DNA of 64,000 nucleotides from Lewinellaceae bacterium (GTDB lineage Bacteria; Bacteroidota; Bacteroidia; Chitinophagales; Saprospiraceae): the NCBI GenBank assembly GCA_020636315.1, contig JACJYA010000001.1, forward strand, positions 124,001 through 188,000, in the 5' to 3' direction. The notes below the pieces were generated by a model that saw only the letters and a program-made list of their open reading frames with translations, searched no databases and had not been told where the DNA came from. Below, piece by piece: positions 18,086 to 26,538 of this stretch (position 1 is its first letter; every line of letters begins with the position of its first letter). Made by a program: the position numbers and the translations under genes.

Positions 18086-18877
18086 TTATTTTCTGTTCTC
18101 CTCTTCCAGCAATTGCTTCATCCACTTCCGGGCATCTTCGCCAAAGGGTGGCGGCGGCGGCTTTTCCTGATAGTCTATGGAAAGTTCATAACGGCTGCGT
18201 TCGTACAGTATCTGTAACGATTGGCCGAGATCGAGCACGCGGTCCTCATCAGCAGGCAGGAGGGGCACCGGCACAGCAGGTAGGGCATCCTGAACGTTGA
18301 ATGCCCAGATATCCGCCTTTTCGGACCCCGCCCGGACCAGCGTAACCCAATAATGGGCTTGGGGAACATCAAGGTTGTAGAATGGGCGTTCTCCTCTGCG
18401 GATGAGGTCGATCTCCAGAAGGTGCACACCGGCTCTGTAAAGGCGCAGGCGTTTTTCCCGGTAAGGTTCAAATCCCGGCTTCCTTTTATTGACCGGCGAG
18501 AGGATCTCTATGGCAGTGATTAGCCGGTTGTCTTTCCGATCCCGGATCTCTACTACGGGTATTCGTACTTCGATCGGCTGAAGGAACGGAATGCTGATGG
18601 TAGGGGGAGTGGGAGGCGAGGTGGATAAGGATTGATATGTCTCTTCCGGTTCCTGAAGTTTTTGCTTCCTGTTGAGTATATCCACATCGGGATACATGAT
18701 GCCCACATCCTCTTCCGGAGAGGTATCCCTGACGATATAGGTATCCGTACGCACAACGTAGCCGGGGCTTACCAATGGCACCAACTGCTCTTTAATGACA
18801 AAGGCCAACCCATTGTGAACGTCCGGCCAAAGGTAGCCTTCCAGGTAAGGGTCCATGCCGGGAAAAGGGGAGGGCAT
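18086..18877 (-). CDS. DUF4058 family protein
   Basis: The ATG at 18877 gives 263 residues starting MPSPFPGMDPYLE, the almost invariant start of DUF4058 proteins; a TTG at 18895 would add six residues. Conserved stretches include PDVHNGL, IEILSPVNKRKPGFEPYREKRLRLYRAGVHLLEIDLIRRGERP and the YWVTLVRAG segment. The central part with E-x-L-S-P-x-N-K and E-x-D-L resembles the PD-(D/E)XK nuclease-like fold suggested for related families (inference). No function is established. The family expands greatly in cyanobacteria and Chloroflexi, so transfer is possible. The glycosidase gene follows 6 bases after it. Confidence 0.85.
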   Translation of the reverse strand: MPSPFPGMDPYLEGYLWPDVHNGLAFVIKEQLVPLVSPGYVVRTDTYIVRDTSPEEDVGIMYPDVDILNRKQKLQEPEETYQSLSTSPPTPPTISIPFLQPIEVRIPVVEIRDRKDNRLITAIEILSPVNKRKPGFEPYREKRLRLYRAGVHLLEIDLIRRGERPFYNLDVPQAHYWVTLVRAGSEKADIWAFNVQDALPAVPVPLLPADEDRVLDLGQSLQILYERSRYELSIDYQEKPPPPPFGEDARKWMKQLLEEENRK

Positions 18878-18985
18878 AATCCGGGTTTTCTTCAAAGTTA
18901 GGGGAATCGCGGCAGGAAAACAAGGAGGGAACCGTTCTACTCTACTCTTCCCATTTCACCACTCTCTGCCGTTCGCGGCGGACTG

Positions 18986-19054
18986 TCAGCTGGGGCACAG
19001 CCAGGCAAGGGCGATCTGGGCAACGGCTACTTTCAGGGTATCTTTCGGTTCCAT
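18986..19054 (-). pseudogene. N-terminal stub of a nitrilase (carbon-nitrogen hydrolase) gene
   Basis: An ATG at 19054 opens a 22-codon frame reading MEPKDTLKVAVAQIALAWLC and then TGA. This matches the first beta-strand of nitrilase-superfamily enzymes (KVAVAQIAP-W/F-L), after which nothing similar follows. It looks like the surviving start of a deleted gene, with AT-rich palindromes (19068-19093) just upstream where its promoter would be. The evidence is only 20 residues, so this is tentative. Confidence 0.4.
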
Positions 19055-19067
19055 GATCGTTCATTTT

Positions 19068-19093
19068 ATAATGATTATAAAAGTAATCATTAT
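19068..19093. repeat. AT-rich palindrome ATAATGATTA-N6-TAATCATTAT
   Basis: A perfect 10-bp inverted repeat (19068-19077 and 19084-19093) around TAAAAG, in the divergent spacer between the DUF4058 and TPR genes. The core TTATAAAAGTAAT is shared with the palindromes at 63594-63666. It could be an operator or a repeat family. Confidence 0.65.
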
Positions 19094-19513
19094 TTTTATA
19101 ATCACTTCAGCCTGGAATCCGTTTTTTTTCTTTAACTTGCTAAAGTCGATAGGGAATTTAGAGCTTTAAACCCAGATCGATCGTTGTCCTTAGCCGCCAA
19201 TTAGGCCCTGAACACCTAACGGCCCGAAAACGCACTTCCCGGGAGTTTTCCTTAGGTTTGTTTACCACGCCTTTGCAACAGGAAAGCCGTAGGGCGGCAA
19301 AACTTTTCTGGCCTATTTCCAGCACTTCACCGAAAAAAGCGCTCCAGCCGGAGTTCAAAGAAAAAGTTGGTTTTCCGATACCTGGAGCACCCCTCCATTT
19401 CCACCGGGCCTACCTGGCCATACCAGAGTGAGTAAGCCGATATTTCACTTATCCTTCTTTCTGCAAAAGCGAAGAAAACAGGCGCCAGATCATTCACCAA
19501 ATCCATTAATACC
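19094..19513. other. intergenic region without a recognisable gene
   Basis: About 420 bases between the palindrome and the TPR gene. A 62-codon frame on the minus strand (19327-19515, ending FFFELRLERFFR) overlaps the TPR start but matches no family known to me. I see no convincing gene or RNA here. Confidence 0.4.
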
Positions 19514-20638
19514 ATGCAAAGATCAATCTACTTTTGCCTGGCCATTCTGGCCGTTCTTGCTTTTCAACCCATTCAGGCACAGCAAGTTTATTTGCCCGTA
19601 TCTTCGGAATCTGAAACTGCGGTGAAATTGTATCAGGAAGCCACAGACGCCCGCTACAATTACAACTGGGATCAAATGTGGGAGCGCTTTAACAAAGCTA
19701 TTGAAGAAGACCCCGACTTTTTTATGGCCTATTTCCGGGCCGCCATGGTCAACTGGGGATGGCAGAACAAACAGTATTTTGACGAGAATTATTCCAAAGC
19801 CATGGCCTGTAAAGGGGAGCTGAACAAAACGGAGAAGATCTGCCGGCAAATCTTGATGGCCCTGAAAGAAAACCCCGATGCCGGCCTTTGCAGTTTTGGC
19901 AAACAACTGGCGGAAGCGGCGCCGGAAGTGTTGGAGGCGTACTTCTGGCAAGGGGGCCTTTGCCATTCAGCCGGTGATCTGGAAGCGGCCATTGCGGCTT
20001 ATGAAAAGGCGGAAAGCCTGAACCCTGAGCTCTGGGGAATCCAGGGCCTCCTCGGAAGCGCCTACAAGGATGCCAATCAGATGGACAAAGCAGAAGTGGC
20101 CTTTGACAAAAACATCCAGCAGTACCCTGATCATCCCGGCCCCTACTTCGAGAAGGGAAATCTACTGATGGACACCGGCAAATACGCGGAAGCGGAGAAG
20201 ATGTTCCGCAAGTCCTTCCAGCTGGCCGAGGGCTTTCGCCCCGCCCAAAGGAGGGCCGAATTGATGGCGGCCATGCAGGTGGCGGCCAGGGAGACGGAAA
20301 ACTTCTTCCGGCGCGATTACGACGCCTGGGCAGCGTGCTACACTAAAAACCGCGTCGTCTATTTTGCCTATACCGATAAGAATAACACCTGGCAATACCG
20401 GGGCTGGGAAGAACTCAGCAAGGGGGTAAAAGAGATGTTCAGAGAGAACCCCGATCCGATCGAGGGGGAAGTAACCCGCTCCAATTTCCTCTTTGGTGTA
20501 AGCGACAACGTAGTCCGGGTTACCTACGACCAGACGGTAGGAGACAACACCACCATGGAGTTGCGCGTACTGGTCAAAGTGGACGGGGAATACCAGATTA
20601 CGATGATGAATGCCATTGGTAATTCCAGCTACGAGTAA
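19514..20638 (+). CDS. exported TPR protein with NTF2-like C-terminal domain
   Basis: 374 residues. A signal peptide (about 1-22, ending IQAQQ) is followed by TPR-like helical pairs from about 30 to 250: YNYNWDQMWERFNKAIEEDPDFFMAYFRAA, AGDLEAAIAAYEKAESLNPELWGIQGLLGSAYKDANQMDKAEVAFDKNIQQYPDHPGPYFEKGNLLMDTGKYAEAEKMFRKSF. The last 115 residues (YDAWAACYTKNRVVYFAY...MMNAIGNSS) look like a SnoaL/DUF4440 domain. TPR arrays bind partners and the NTF2-like domain binds a small ligand or acts as a second scaffold. No catalytic residues are evident. After its TAA the same frame continues without a stop into a second protein-like segment (see the next entry). Confidence 0.75.
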   Translation: MQRSIYFCLAILAVLAFQPIQAQQVYLPVSSESETAVKLYQEATDARYNYNWDQMWERFNKAIEEDPDFFMAYFRAAMVNWGWQNKQYFDENYSKAMACKGELNKTEKICRQILMALKENPDAGLCSFGKQLAEAAPEVLEAYFWQGGLCHSAGDLEAAIAAYEKAESLNPELWGIQGLLGSAYKDANQMDKAEVAFDKNIQQYPDHPGPYFEKGNLLMDTGKYAEAEKMFRKSFQLAEGFRPAQRRAELMAAMQVAARETENFFRRDYDAWAACYTKNRVVYFAYTDKNNTWQYRGWEELSKGVKEMFRENPDPIEGEVTRSNFLFGVSDNVVRVTYDQTVGDNTTMELRVLVKVDGEYQITMMNAIGNSSYE

Positions 20639-20956
20639 CCCCCTAATACACTGAAGAGCATTTCCGTTTTCAAAGCCCCCGATGCAGCAGCCACCAAGGA
20701 GTTATTTGCATCCATGGATCGGGTAAATGCCGCCATTGACGGTATCGGCTACCCTGATACCGGCTACCAGATGTGGGTGCAGGAGGGAGAAGACGGCTCC
20801 GTTTCCCAGATCGTTATCGAAGGGTACTGGCCCGGCCAGGCGGCGTATGGCCTCATTCATGAACACGAATTGTACAAGGCGGCCACATTGGAGGCGGAAG
20901 CCCAATTGAAAGCGCTGGAACGGGTTTCTTACAACCGGTTTAAAAAGATGGAATAA
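20639..20956 (+). pseudogene. protein-like segment without proper start, in frame after the TPR stop
   Basis: From the base after the TPR gene's TAA the frame stays open for 105 codons to the TAA at 20956. It reads PPNTLKSISVFKAPDAAATK, then ELFASMDRVNAAIDGIGYPD and so on, a soluble alpha/beta protein by composition. The only ATG (20714) would remove about 20 residues that look genuine. Either a gene lost its start and leader by deletion against the TPR gene, or CTG at 20651 or another start is used, or the TAA is read through or is a sequence error. I do not recognise the family. Confidence 0.5.
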
Positions 20957-21102
20957 TCAGGAGTAAATTAAGTTGGGGTGCAACTTGCAGTTGCGCCCTA
21001 ACTTCAAAAACCGTAAACCTTCCACCTCCCCGGGCTCTCCACCGGCCGCCCCTTCCCCGATTATTATGGCTAAAAGTCGTATATTAACAACAAAAAGGCC
21101 TA

Positions 21103-22389
21103 ATGCCCCGCTCGCTAAGAATTGTCTTGCTGGCGCTTCTGCTGCCAATAGTTGCCGTCGCTCAAGGAGAAATGGCTTCAGCTGATATAAGCGCGCCTAC
21201 CCCCGAATTCGAGCGATTCGTGCTCCCGGGTGGGCTGGAAGAAAACCAGGTGCAGCAAATCGTTCAGGACTCCACTGGCTATTTGTGGTTTGGTGGTAGA
21301 GGCGGGCTGCATCGCTATGATGGGCATCAGTTCAATACTTACCGGCATGACCCCGGCGATTCCACTTCTATTTCCGGCAATTATGTAGAACGGCTGTATG
21401 TTGACAGCCGAGGTAAGCTATGGGTGGGCACGTACGGCAGAGGCTTGAACCTCTTTGACCCGGAAACGGAAAAATTCACCCGTTTTATAGCCGATCCAGA
21501 AGGCCCCAAAAGTTTGAGCCACTGGGCCTGTTTTGCCATTGAGGAGGATAGGCATGGGAATATATGGGTTGGCACTGCCAATGGTTTGAACCGCCTGGAA
21601 AAGGGAACTTACGCCATTACACGCTTTCTATACAATCACAACTTTAAAGATAGAAAAAATCGGAACTTCATCCGAGAGATCCATAAAGGCCCGGAGGGCA
21701 ACCTTTGGCTCGGAACCGGATTAGGGGGAATAACCGGAACCAGGATATCTGGCCTGATCCGATTTGATCCAATAACCGGGCAATACAAGGAATTTGTACA
21801 AAACGCTCACGATCCTGGCAGTAGAACAACTGATATTGTCCTTAGAATAGCCGAAGATCAGGAGGGGCATCTGCTTATTGGAGCGGGAAAGGGCTTTTTG
21901 GGCAGGTTTGATATTAAGGGCAGCCATTTTATGCCTGTTTCAACAGATCCGGCGCTGGCATCAAAACTTGCCTTTGATGTTCAGAGCCCGAGGGTGATCC
22001 AGCCACTAATCACTTCGATCTTAAAGGATAAGGAAGGCTGCTACTGGTTCAGTTCGGATGAAGCCGGACTTAAGCGCTACAACCCCAGAAATGGCGAGGT
22101 ATTGCACTTCACCGCAGATTCCAATGGCATAACCAATAATAGAATTGTGAACATTTTCCAATCCCGTGACGGTACGATCTGGGTAGCTACAGGATTAAAG
22201 GGCGAGGTATTTAAAACCACCTCGAAAGAACCCGTTCACTACCTGACCAAAGGAGCATTCGTTTTTGATGAATTTAAAAAAACCAGTATTTATCAGAACC
22301 TGGGAAAGAATGCCGCCCACAGCCGCTGGGTGGGTAATTTATTGGCTATACTATGGCGTTTGACCCCAATACCGAAACCATGTGGATGA
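21103..22389 (+). CDS. N-terminal propeller part of the broken HTCS
   Basis: 428 residues, of which about the first 410 are genuine. A signal peptide (MPRSLRIVLLALLLPIVAVAQ) precedes repeats of the Reg_prop type: VQQIVQDSTGYLWFGGRGGLHRYDG, VERLYVDSRGKLWVGTYGRGLNLFDPET, EEDRHGNIWVGTANGLNR and IFQSRDGTIWVATGLKGEVF. Each carries the D-x-x-G-x-[IL]-W-[FV]-G signature. The last residues after HSRWVGN are out of frame. The true continuation, IGYTMAFDPNTETMWM, is in another frame starting near 22341. On its own this piece would be a periplasmic fragment. Confidence 0.7.
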   Translation: MPRSLRIVLLALLLPIVAVAQGEMASADISAPTPEFERFVLPGGLEENQVQQIVQDSTGYLWFGGRGGLHRYDGHQFNTYRHDPGDSTSISGNYVERLYVDSRGKLWVGTYGRGLNLFDPETEKFTRFIADPEGPKSLSHWACFAIEEDRHGNIWVGTANGLNRLEKGTYAITRFLYNHNFKDRKNRNFIREIHKGPEGNLWLGTGLGGITGTRISGLIRFDPITGQYKEFVQNAHDPGSRTTDIVLRIAEDQEGHLLIGAGKGFLGRFDIKGSHFMPVSTDPALASKLAFDVQSPRVIQPLITSILKDKEGCYWFSSDEAGLKRYNPRNGEVLHFTADSNGITNNRIVNIFQSRDGTIWVATGLKGEVFKTTSKEPVHYLTKGAFVFDEFKKTSIYQNLGKNAAHSRWVGNLLAILWRLTPIPKPCG

Positions 22390-22995
22390 GTATCTGTTCG
22401 ACGTCCAAAATCAACAGGATACCTTTCACTTTCCTATTTTGGCGAACCTGGGACTCAACACCAAAAAAGCTCAATTTTATTACCTGGAAAGCCTGGACCT
22501 GAGCCGGTTAAGTACGGCTCCCTACCTTGGAAATAGTGGTACTGAATGGTTCGCCGTCGGGATGGCGGTTGATAAAAATGGGAATATCTGGGGAACTTAT
22601 CCTCCTTCTGACGGCGTTGGCGTATATTGTTTCAACCCTCAAACCTAACATATCAATACCTATATCTTCACGATCCTGTGGACACCAATAGCCTGCTCTC
22701 CAATTATGTGATCCAGATGTTAATGGATAGCAATGGACAGATATGGACCGCTCATCTTCATCTGGGGGTGAGCCGCCTGACCCCGTCAAAGAAACATTTA
22801 CGCACTGCTTTCCCCTACCGAAGACCCATACGCATTCTGGAACTCCCCTGCCATGCTGGAAGTCGAAAAGGGCAAAGTCTGGGCAGGCGGGTTTGTTTCC
22901 AGATCCCAGCATTTTATTACGATTATTGACATAAATTCAAATACTACTCAAAACAGCCCCTTGCCTTTTACTGACTTAAAACTACTTTCGCCTCT

Positions 22996-25554
22996 TTGCC
23001 AAAAACGAAAAAACTCGCCTATGCGATCGATGATTCGGGAATAAGGGTTATGGATCTCACTCCAAAGACAACCGGTACCATAGTCAGTTATAGCCCTGAT
23101 GAGAATGCATTTCCCATCGCAAAAGCAGCCAGCATGGCCTTTGACAAAGAAGGCATGCTCTGGGTAGCAGACTTTGATGAGAACCTATTGGTTCGGCTGG
23201 ATACAGACCATCAAACCTGGACCTCCATCCGGAAAAAGGCGGATTCGCCTGTGGCCTCCCGGTCTGTCGGCGTCCTGGGGCCTGATGGGCGCCTTTATTT
23301 TTCAAACGCCGATATGACTGGCTGGACGGAACTGGACCCCGAAGCCCTCCCGCTTCCCCCTTCTGATCTTTCCTCCCTTCAACTGACTGGCCTGTACATA
23401 AAGGGGGAAAGGCAAATCCCGGGAAAAGGCGGGCCGCTTCATAAGCCCATCCGGGAACTGGAGCATATAGGCCTCTCCCACCAATCCGTACCCTTCGGTT
23501 TCTGCTTTTCCAGTTTTCACTTCTCCTCTTCCCGGGTAGTCTATCATTACCGCCTGTATCCCTACGAAGAGAACTGGCAGGTCCTGAACGGCGATCCGGA
23601 GGTCCATTATTCCCATGTCCCGGCCGGAACGTACCGGTTTCAGGTAAAGGCCTATACCATGTATGGCCTCTCGGACAGAAAAGGAATTGACCTAACGGTC
23701 GTCCTCCATCCTCCCTGGTGGAAGTCCTGGTGGGCCTATACCTCCTACGTTGTTATAATAATGGGCCTGATCGCCGGCTTATTACTATACCAGCGCCGCC
23801 GCCTGCAGTTTCAGGCCCGCCTGCAGATCGAACACGAAAGAGCTGAACGCCTGAAAGAGCTGGATCAATTCAAAAGCCGCTTTTACACCAACATCACCCA
23901 CGAGTTCCGCACCCCGCTCACCGTGATCAAAGGCATGGCCGAACAGATCAGCGGGCAGGACAAAGTGAAAACCCTGATCCGGCGCAACAGCGACCGCCTC
24001 CTCAACATGGTCAACCAACTGCTCGAGCTCTCCCGCCTGGAAACCAACAGCCTGGCCGTCAACTGGGTGCAGGGCGACGTCATCCCCTACCTGCAATACC
24101 TCACCGAATCCTGCCATTCGCTGGCCAACAATAAAAAGATCAACCTCGCCTTTTTCTCCAAAGCGGACAGCCTGGTGATGGATTACGATGAAACCAAGCT
24201 ACAGCACATCCTTGTCAACCTGGTATCCAATGCCATTAAATTCACCCCGGAGTATGGCAGCGTTAAGGTAACCGCCGCTCAGGTGTTGGAAGACGACAGG
24301 CCTGTTCTGGAACTCGCAGTAAGCGATACCGGCCGGGGCATTGCCGAGGAGCATCTGCCTCATGTATTTGACCGCTTTTATCAGGCCCATTCCAGCCCCC
24401 CTCAATCCCCCCAAAGGGGGGAGGTTCCAACAGAAGGCCTGCCGGAGAGGCCCAATGCTGGTAATCCCCCCCCCTCGGGGGGGCTAGGGGGGGCTGGAAC
24501 CAGCTCGGGGATTGGCCTGGCCCTGGTAAAGGAACTGGTGCAGTTATTGGAAGGGGAAATAAAAGCAGAAAGTGAAGTAAACAAAGGGACGACATTTTTG
24601 GTGATGCTGCCGGTCAGAAATGAGGCAGTGGCTCTCCATTTTCAGAAGGACAGGGGGAAACTGGCGGCGGACAGCAAATCCATTTCTTCCAGCCAACCCG
24701 CGACCCCTGGCCCTCTCTCGCCTGCGCCAGTATATGGCGAGCAAGGAAAGGGGGAATCCGCGCACACACCAATGCACAAAAGCACGGATACACCTATATA
24801 CAAACCCATGCTCCTCATCATCGAAGACAACGCCGACGTCACCGAATACATCATCTCCTGCCTGGACAAGGACTATGCCCTACACACCGCCCGCAACGGC
24901 AAAGAAGGAGTAGAAAAAGCCCGGGAGATCGTACCCGACGTCATCCTCTGCGATGTGATGATGCCGGAGATGGACGGCTTTGAAGCCTGCCGCTTCCTGA
25001 AATCGGAGCGGAGCACCAGCCACATCCCCATCATCCTGCTGACGGCCAAGGCCACGCAGGAGGACAAGGTCGCCGGCCTGTCGCAGGGCGCCGACGCCTA
25101 CCTGACCAAGCCCTTCGACAAGGAAGAACTGCTGGTGCGCCTGAAGAACCTGGCTGCGGTCAGCCAGCGCCTGCGGGAACGCCTGTCCATGGCTCCCGGC
25201 CCGGATGAACAACCCAGCGAGCAGGAGCAGCGCGAAGCCACTTTCCTAAAGGAACTCCATGAGATCGTCGAAACCAACATGAGCGACGAGTCCTTCGACA
25301 CCAACCGCCTCTGCCGGGCCATCGCCATGAGCCGCACCCAGCTGCACCGCAAGCTCAAGGCGCTCACGGGGCAGGCGACGGCTTCCTACATCCGGTCCAT
25401 CCGACTGCAAAAGGCCAAAACGCTTCTGGAATCCACTGACATGCCCATCGGTGAAATTGCCATACAGGTGGGGTATAAAGATTTTTCGCATTTCAGCCGC
25501 TCGTTTGCCAAGGAATTTGGGGTGCTGCCTTCTGAAGTACGTAAGTTAACTTGA
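22996..25554 (+). CDS. C-terminal signalling part of the broken HTCS (Y_Y_Y, HisKA, HATPase, REC, HTH_AraC)
   Basis: 852 residues. Y_Y_Y domain at about 170-235 (YHYRLYPYEENWQVLNG, AGTYRFQVKA); membrane span about 245-270; HisKA with ITHEFRTPL; ATPase N box NLVSNAIKFTP and G boxes DTGRGIAEEHLPHVFDRFYQ and GIGLALVKELV; receiver from about 600 with phospho-Asp in VILCDVMMPEMDG; HTH_AraC over the last 100 residues (MSRTQLHRKLKALTGQ...IGEIAIQVGYKDFSHFSRSFAKEFG). Between the F and G2 boxes lies a Pro/Gly-rich insert of about 37 residues encoded by a REP-like palindrome (24390-24499). A second low-complexity linker precedes the receiver. No natural start exists at 22996; this is the 3' half of the longer gene. 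Confidence 0.85.
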   Translation: MPKTKKLAYAIDDSGIRVMDLTPKTTGTIVSYSPDENAFPIAKAASMAFDKEGMLWVADFDENLLVRLDTDHQTWTSIRKKADSPVASRSVGVLGPDGRLYFSNADMTGWTELDPEALPLPPSDLSSLQLTGLYIKGERQIPGKGGPLHKPIRELEHIGLSHQSVPFGFCFSSFHFSSSRVVYHYRLYPYEENWQVLNGDPEVHYSHVPAGTYRFQVKAYTMYGLSDRKGIDLTVVLHPPWWKSWWAYTSYVVIIMGLIAGLLLYQRRRLQFQARLQIEHERAERLKELDQFKSRFYTNITHEFRTPLTVIKGMAEQISGQDKVKTLIRRNSDRLLNMVNQLLELSRLETNSLAVNWVQGDVIPYLQYLTESCHSLANNKKINLAFFSKADSLVMDYDETKLQHILVNLVSNAIKFTPEYGSVKVTAAQVLEDDRPVLELAVSDTGRGIAEEHLPHVFDRFYQAHSSPPQSPQRGEVPTEGLPERPNAGNPPPSGGLGGAGTSSGIGLALVKELVQLLEGEIKAESEVNKGTTFLVMLPVRNEAVALHFQKDRGKLAADSKSISSSQPATPGPLSPAPVYGEQGKGESAHTPMHKSTDTPIYKPMLLIIEDNADVTEYIISCLDKDYALHTARNGKEGVEKAREIVPDVILCDVMMPEMDGFEACRFLKSERSTSHIPIILLTAKATQEDKVAGLSQGADAYLTKPFDKEELLVRLKNLAAVSQRLRERLSMAPGPDEQPSEQEQREATFLKELHEIVETNMSDESFDTNRLCRAIAMSRTQLHRKLKALTGQATASYIRSIRLQKAKTLLESTDMPIGEIAIQVGYKDFSHFSRSFAKEFGVLPSEVRKLT
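24390..24499 (+). repeat. REP-like palindrome inserted in frame in the histidine kinase domain
   Basis: The outer arms TTCCAGCCCCCCTC (from 24390) and the complement GGGGGGGCTGGAA (to 24499) enclose two smaller hairpins, TCCCCCCAAAGGGGGGA (24406-24422) and a CCCCCCCC/GGGGGGG pair near 24465-24487. It adds a Pro/Gly-rich stretch between the F and G2 boxes of the ATPase domain without breaking the frame. Confidence 0.7.
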
Positions 25555-25716
25555 GGCTGTCTCAAAAGATTAAATTCAGACTTTGTCTCAAAATAATATG
25601 CTGCTCTAGCTGCCCGTCCGGTTCTCCCCTTCGGGGAGTTAGAGGGGCTGGGACGGGCAGCGAAACATTATTTTGCCTCCTTTTTCAGGCTCTTACTTTT
25701 GAGACAGCCTCAAGTT
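25548..25716. mobile_element. MITE-like long palindrome with GAGGCTGTCTCAAAAG ends
   Basis: A 21-bp perfect inverted repeat (25548-25568 and 25696-25716; core GAGGCTGTCTCAAAAG) surrounds 127 bases that are themselves nested palindromes: AAAATAAT/ATTATTTT, GCTGCCCGTCC/GGGACGGGCAGC and CTCCCCTTCGGGGAG. The whole can fold as one hairpin. The end sequence resembles termini of IS5/IS1182-type insertion sequences. The left arm contains the stop codon of the HTCS gene. It may also end transcription. Confidence 0.7.
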
Positions 25717-25915
25717 GCATCCCATCCAATTCTAACCCTCGATACCAAGAGTTGCCTGCTTACTCCAGCGAAACACACAAGCTGTTGATAATCAGGCAAC
25801 ACCTCCCCCTTTGGGATTTAGAATGGAACAAATATTCCATTCCCTCTCCCCGGGTTTGCCACAAATATCCCAAAGCCTGGAAAGAATAAACTACCGCCTC
25901 GCCGCAGCCTGCCCC

Positions 25916-25923
25916 TACCTTTG
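25916..25923 (+). promoter_or_regulatory. putative -7 box TACCTTTG upstream of first twin lipoprotein
   Basis: Exact TAnnTTTG match 44 bases before the ATG at 25968, after the palindromic element and about 200 bases of gene-free DNA. Confidence 0.55.
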
Positions 25924-25967
25924 TCACATATCAAAAAGAATTATTTAACTCCTAAAACTTTACAGCA

Positions 25968-26477
25968 ATGGATTATTCTAAGATCCTATTAGTAAGCGCT
26001 CTGATCATTGGTTCACTGACGCTTTCCTGCCAGAAAGACGAACCTGAATTCGAGACCAAAACCTTTGAAGCCACCTTCTTTACCGACCTGGTTTCCCTCA
26101 CCCCGGATTCCATAACCTGCGAAGCGCCCATGAATTTCCGGAACATTCAGGAAGGCAGCGGAACGGAGGCCACCGTCGGCAACTTCACCACTACCATGTC
26201 CTTTTGCATCAACCCCGCTACGCTTGAGTACGGCAATACCGAAGCCAGCTTAGTGGCGGAGAACGGGGATGAGCTTTTCCTGGAGGCAGGCGGCCAGGTC
26301 GTGCCCAGCACTGAACCCGGCTACGACCTGGAATTCGAAGACCCCTTCACCATCATCGGCGGCACCGGGCGGTTTGAGGGCGCCTCCGGAAGCGGCGTCA
26401 CGGAAAGCTACGTGAATTTGACGACCAACCGGACGGATCATGTTTGGAAGGGGACGATCACGCTGAAAAACCGATAG
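25968..26477 (+). CDS. lipoprotein, GGTGRFEGASG family, first of two tandem paralogues
   Basis: 169 residues. A lipoprotein leader ends LTLSC at Cys21. The mature part is predicted all-beta and ends with PGYDLEFEDPFTIIGGTGRFEGASGSGVTESYVNLTTNRTDHVWKGTITL. The G-G-T-G-R-F-E-G-A-[ST]-G motif resembles the barrel repeats of the allene-oxide-cyclase/dirigent-like superfamily (inference from the motif only). Two Cys in the mature part (CEAPMNF and SFCINP) could pair. The next gene is a clear paralogue with the same order of motifs. It follows a -7 box TACCTTTG. Function unknown; surface exposure is possible. Confidence 0.7.
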   Translation: MDYSKILLVSALIIGSLTLSCQKDEPEFETKTFEATFFTDLVSLTPDSITCEAPMNFRNIQEGSGTEATVGNFTTTMSFCINPATLEYGNTEASLVAENGDELFLEAGGQVVPSTEPGYDLEFEDPFTIIGGTGRFEGASGSGVTESYVNLTTNRTDHVWKGTITLKNR

Positions 26478-26538
26478 CCTCCTTGTGTAACCCTGATAAG
26501 AACCCAGGCAAATTTTTTTTCACCAAAAAAATTAGATC

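Larger units (their letters stand above)
21103..25554 (+). pseudogene. hybrid two-component sensor/regulator (HTCS type), disrupted in 22335-23010
   Basis: Read together, the pieces form one protein of nearly 1,500 residues. It has a signal peptide, two-bladed-propeller (Reg_prop) repeats, a Y_Y_Y domain, one membrane span, HisKA, HATPase, receiver and AraC-type HTH. HTCS proteins sense a ligand (often a glycan) in the periplasm and switch on nearby genes. The reading frame changes about six times: near 22335-22345, 22381-22390, 22640, 22778, 22795 and 22985-23010. Every change is in the same direction, equal to one lost base, so the original frame is regained. The middle pieces include 22382-22648, with NGNIWGTYPPSDGVGVYCFNPQT. 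The gene is decayed or the patch is poorly sequenced. The stop lies inside a long palindrome (25548-25716). Confidence 0.85.

Noticed and set aside
18461..18480. GGTTCAAATCC, resembling a tRNA T-loop
   Set aside because: Lies inside the conserved part of the DUF4058 gene; no acceptor or anticodon arms fold around it.
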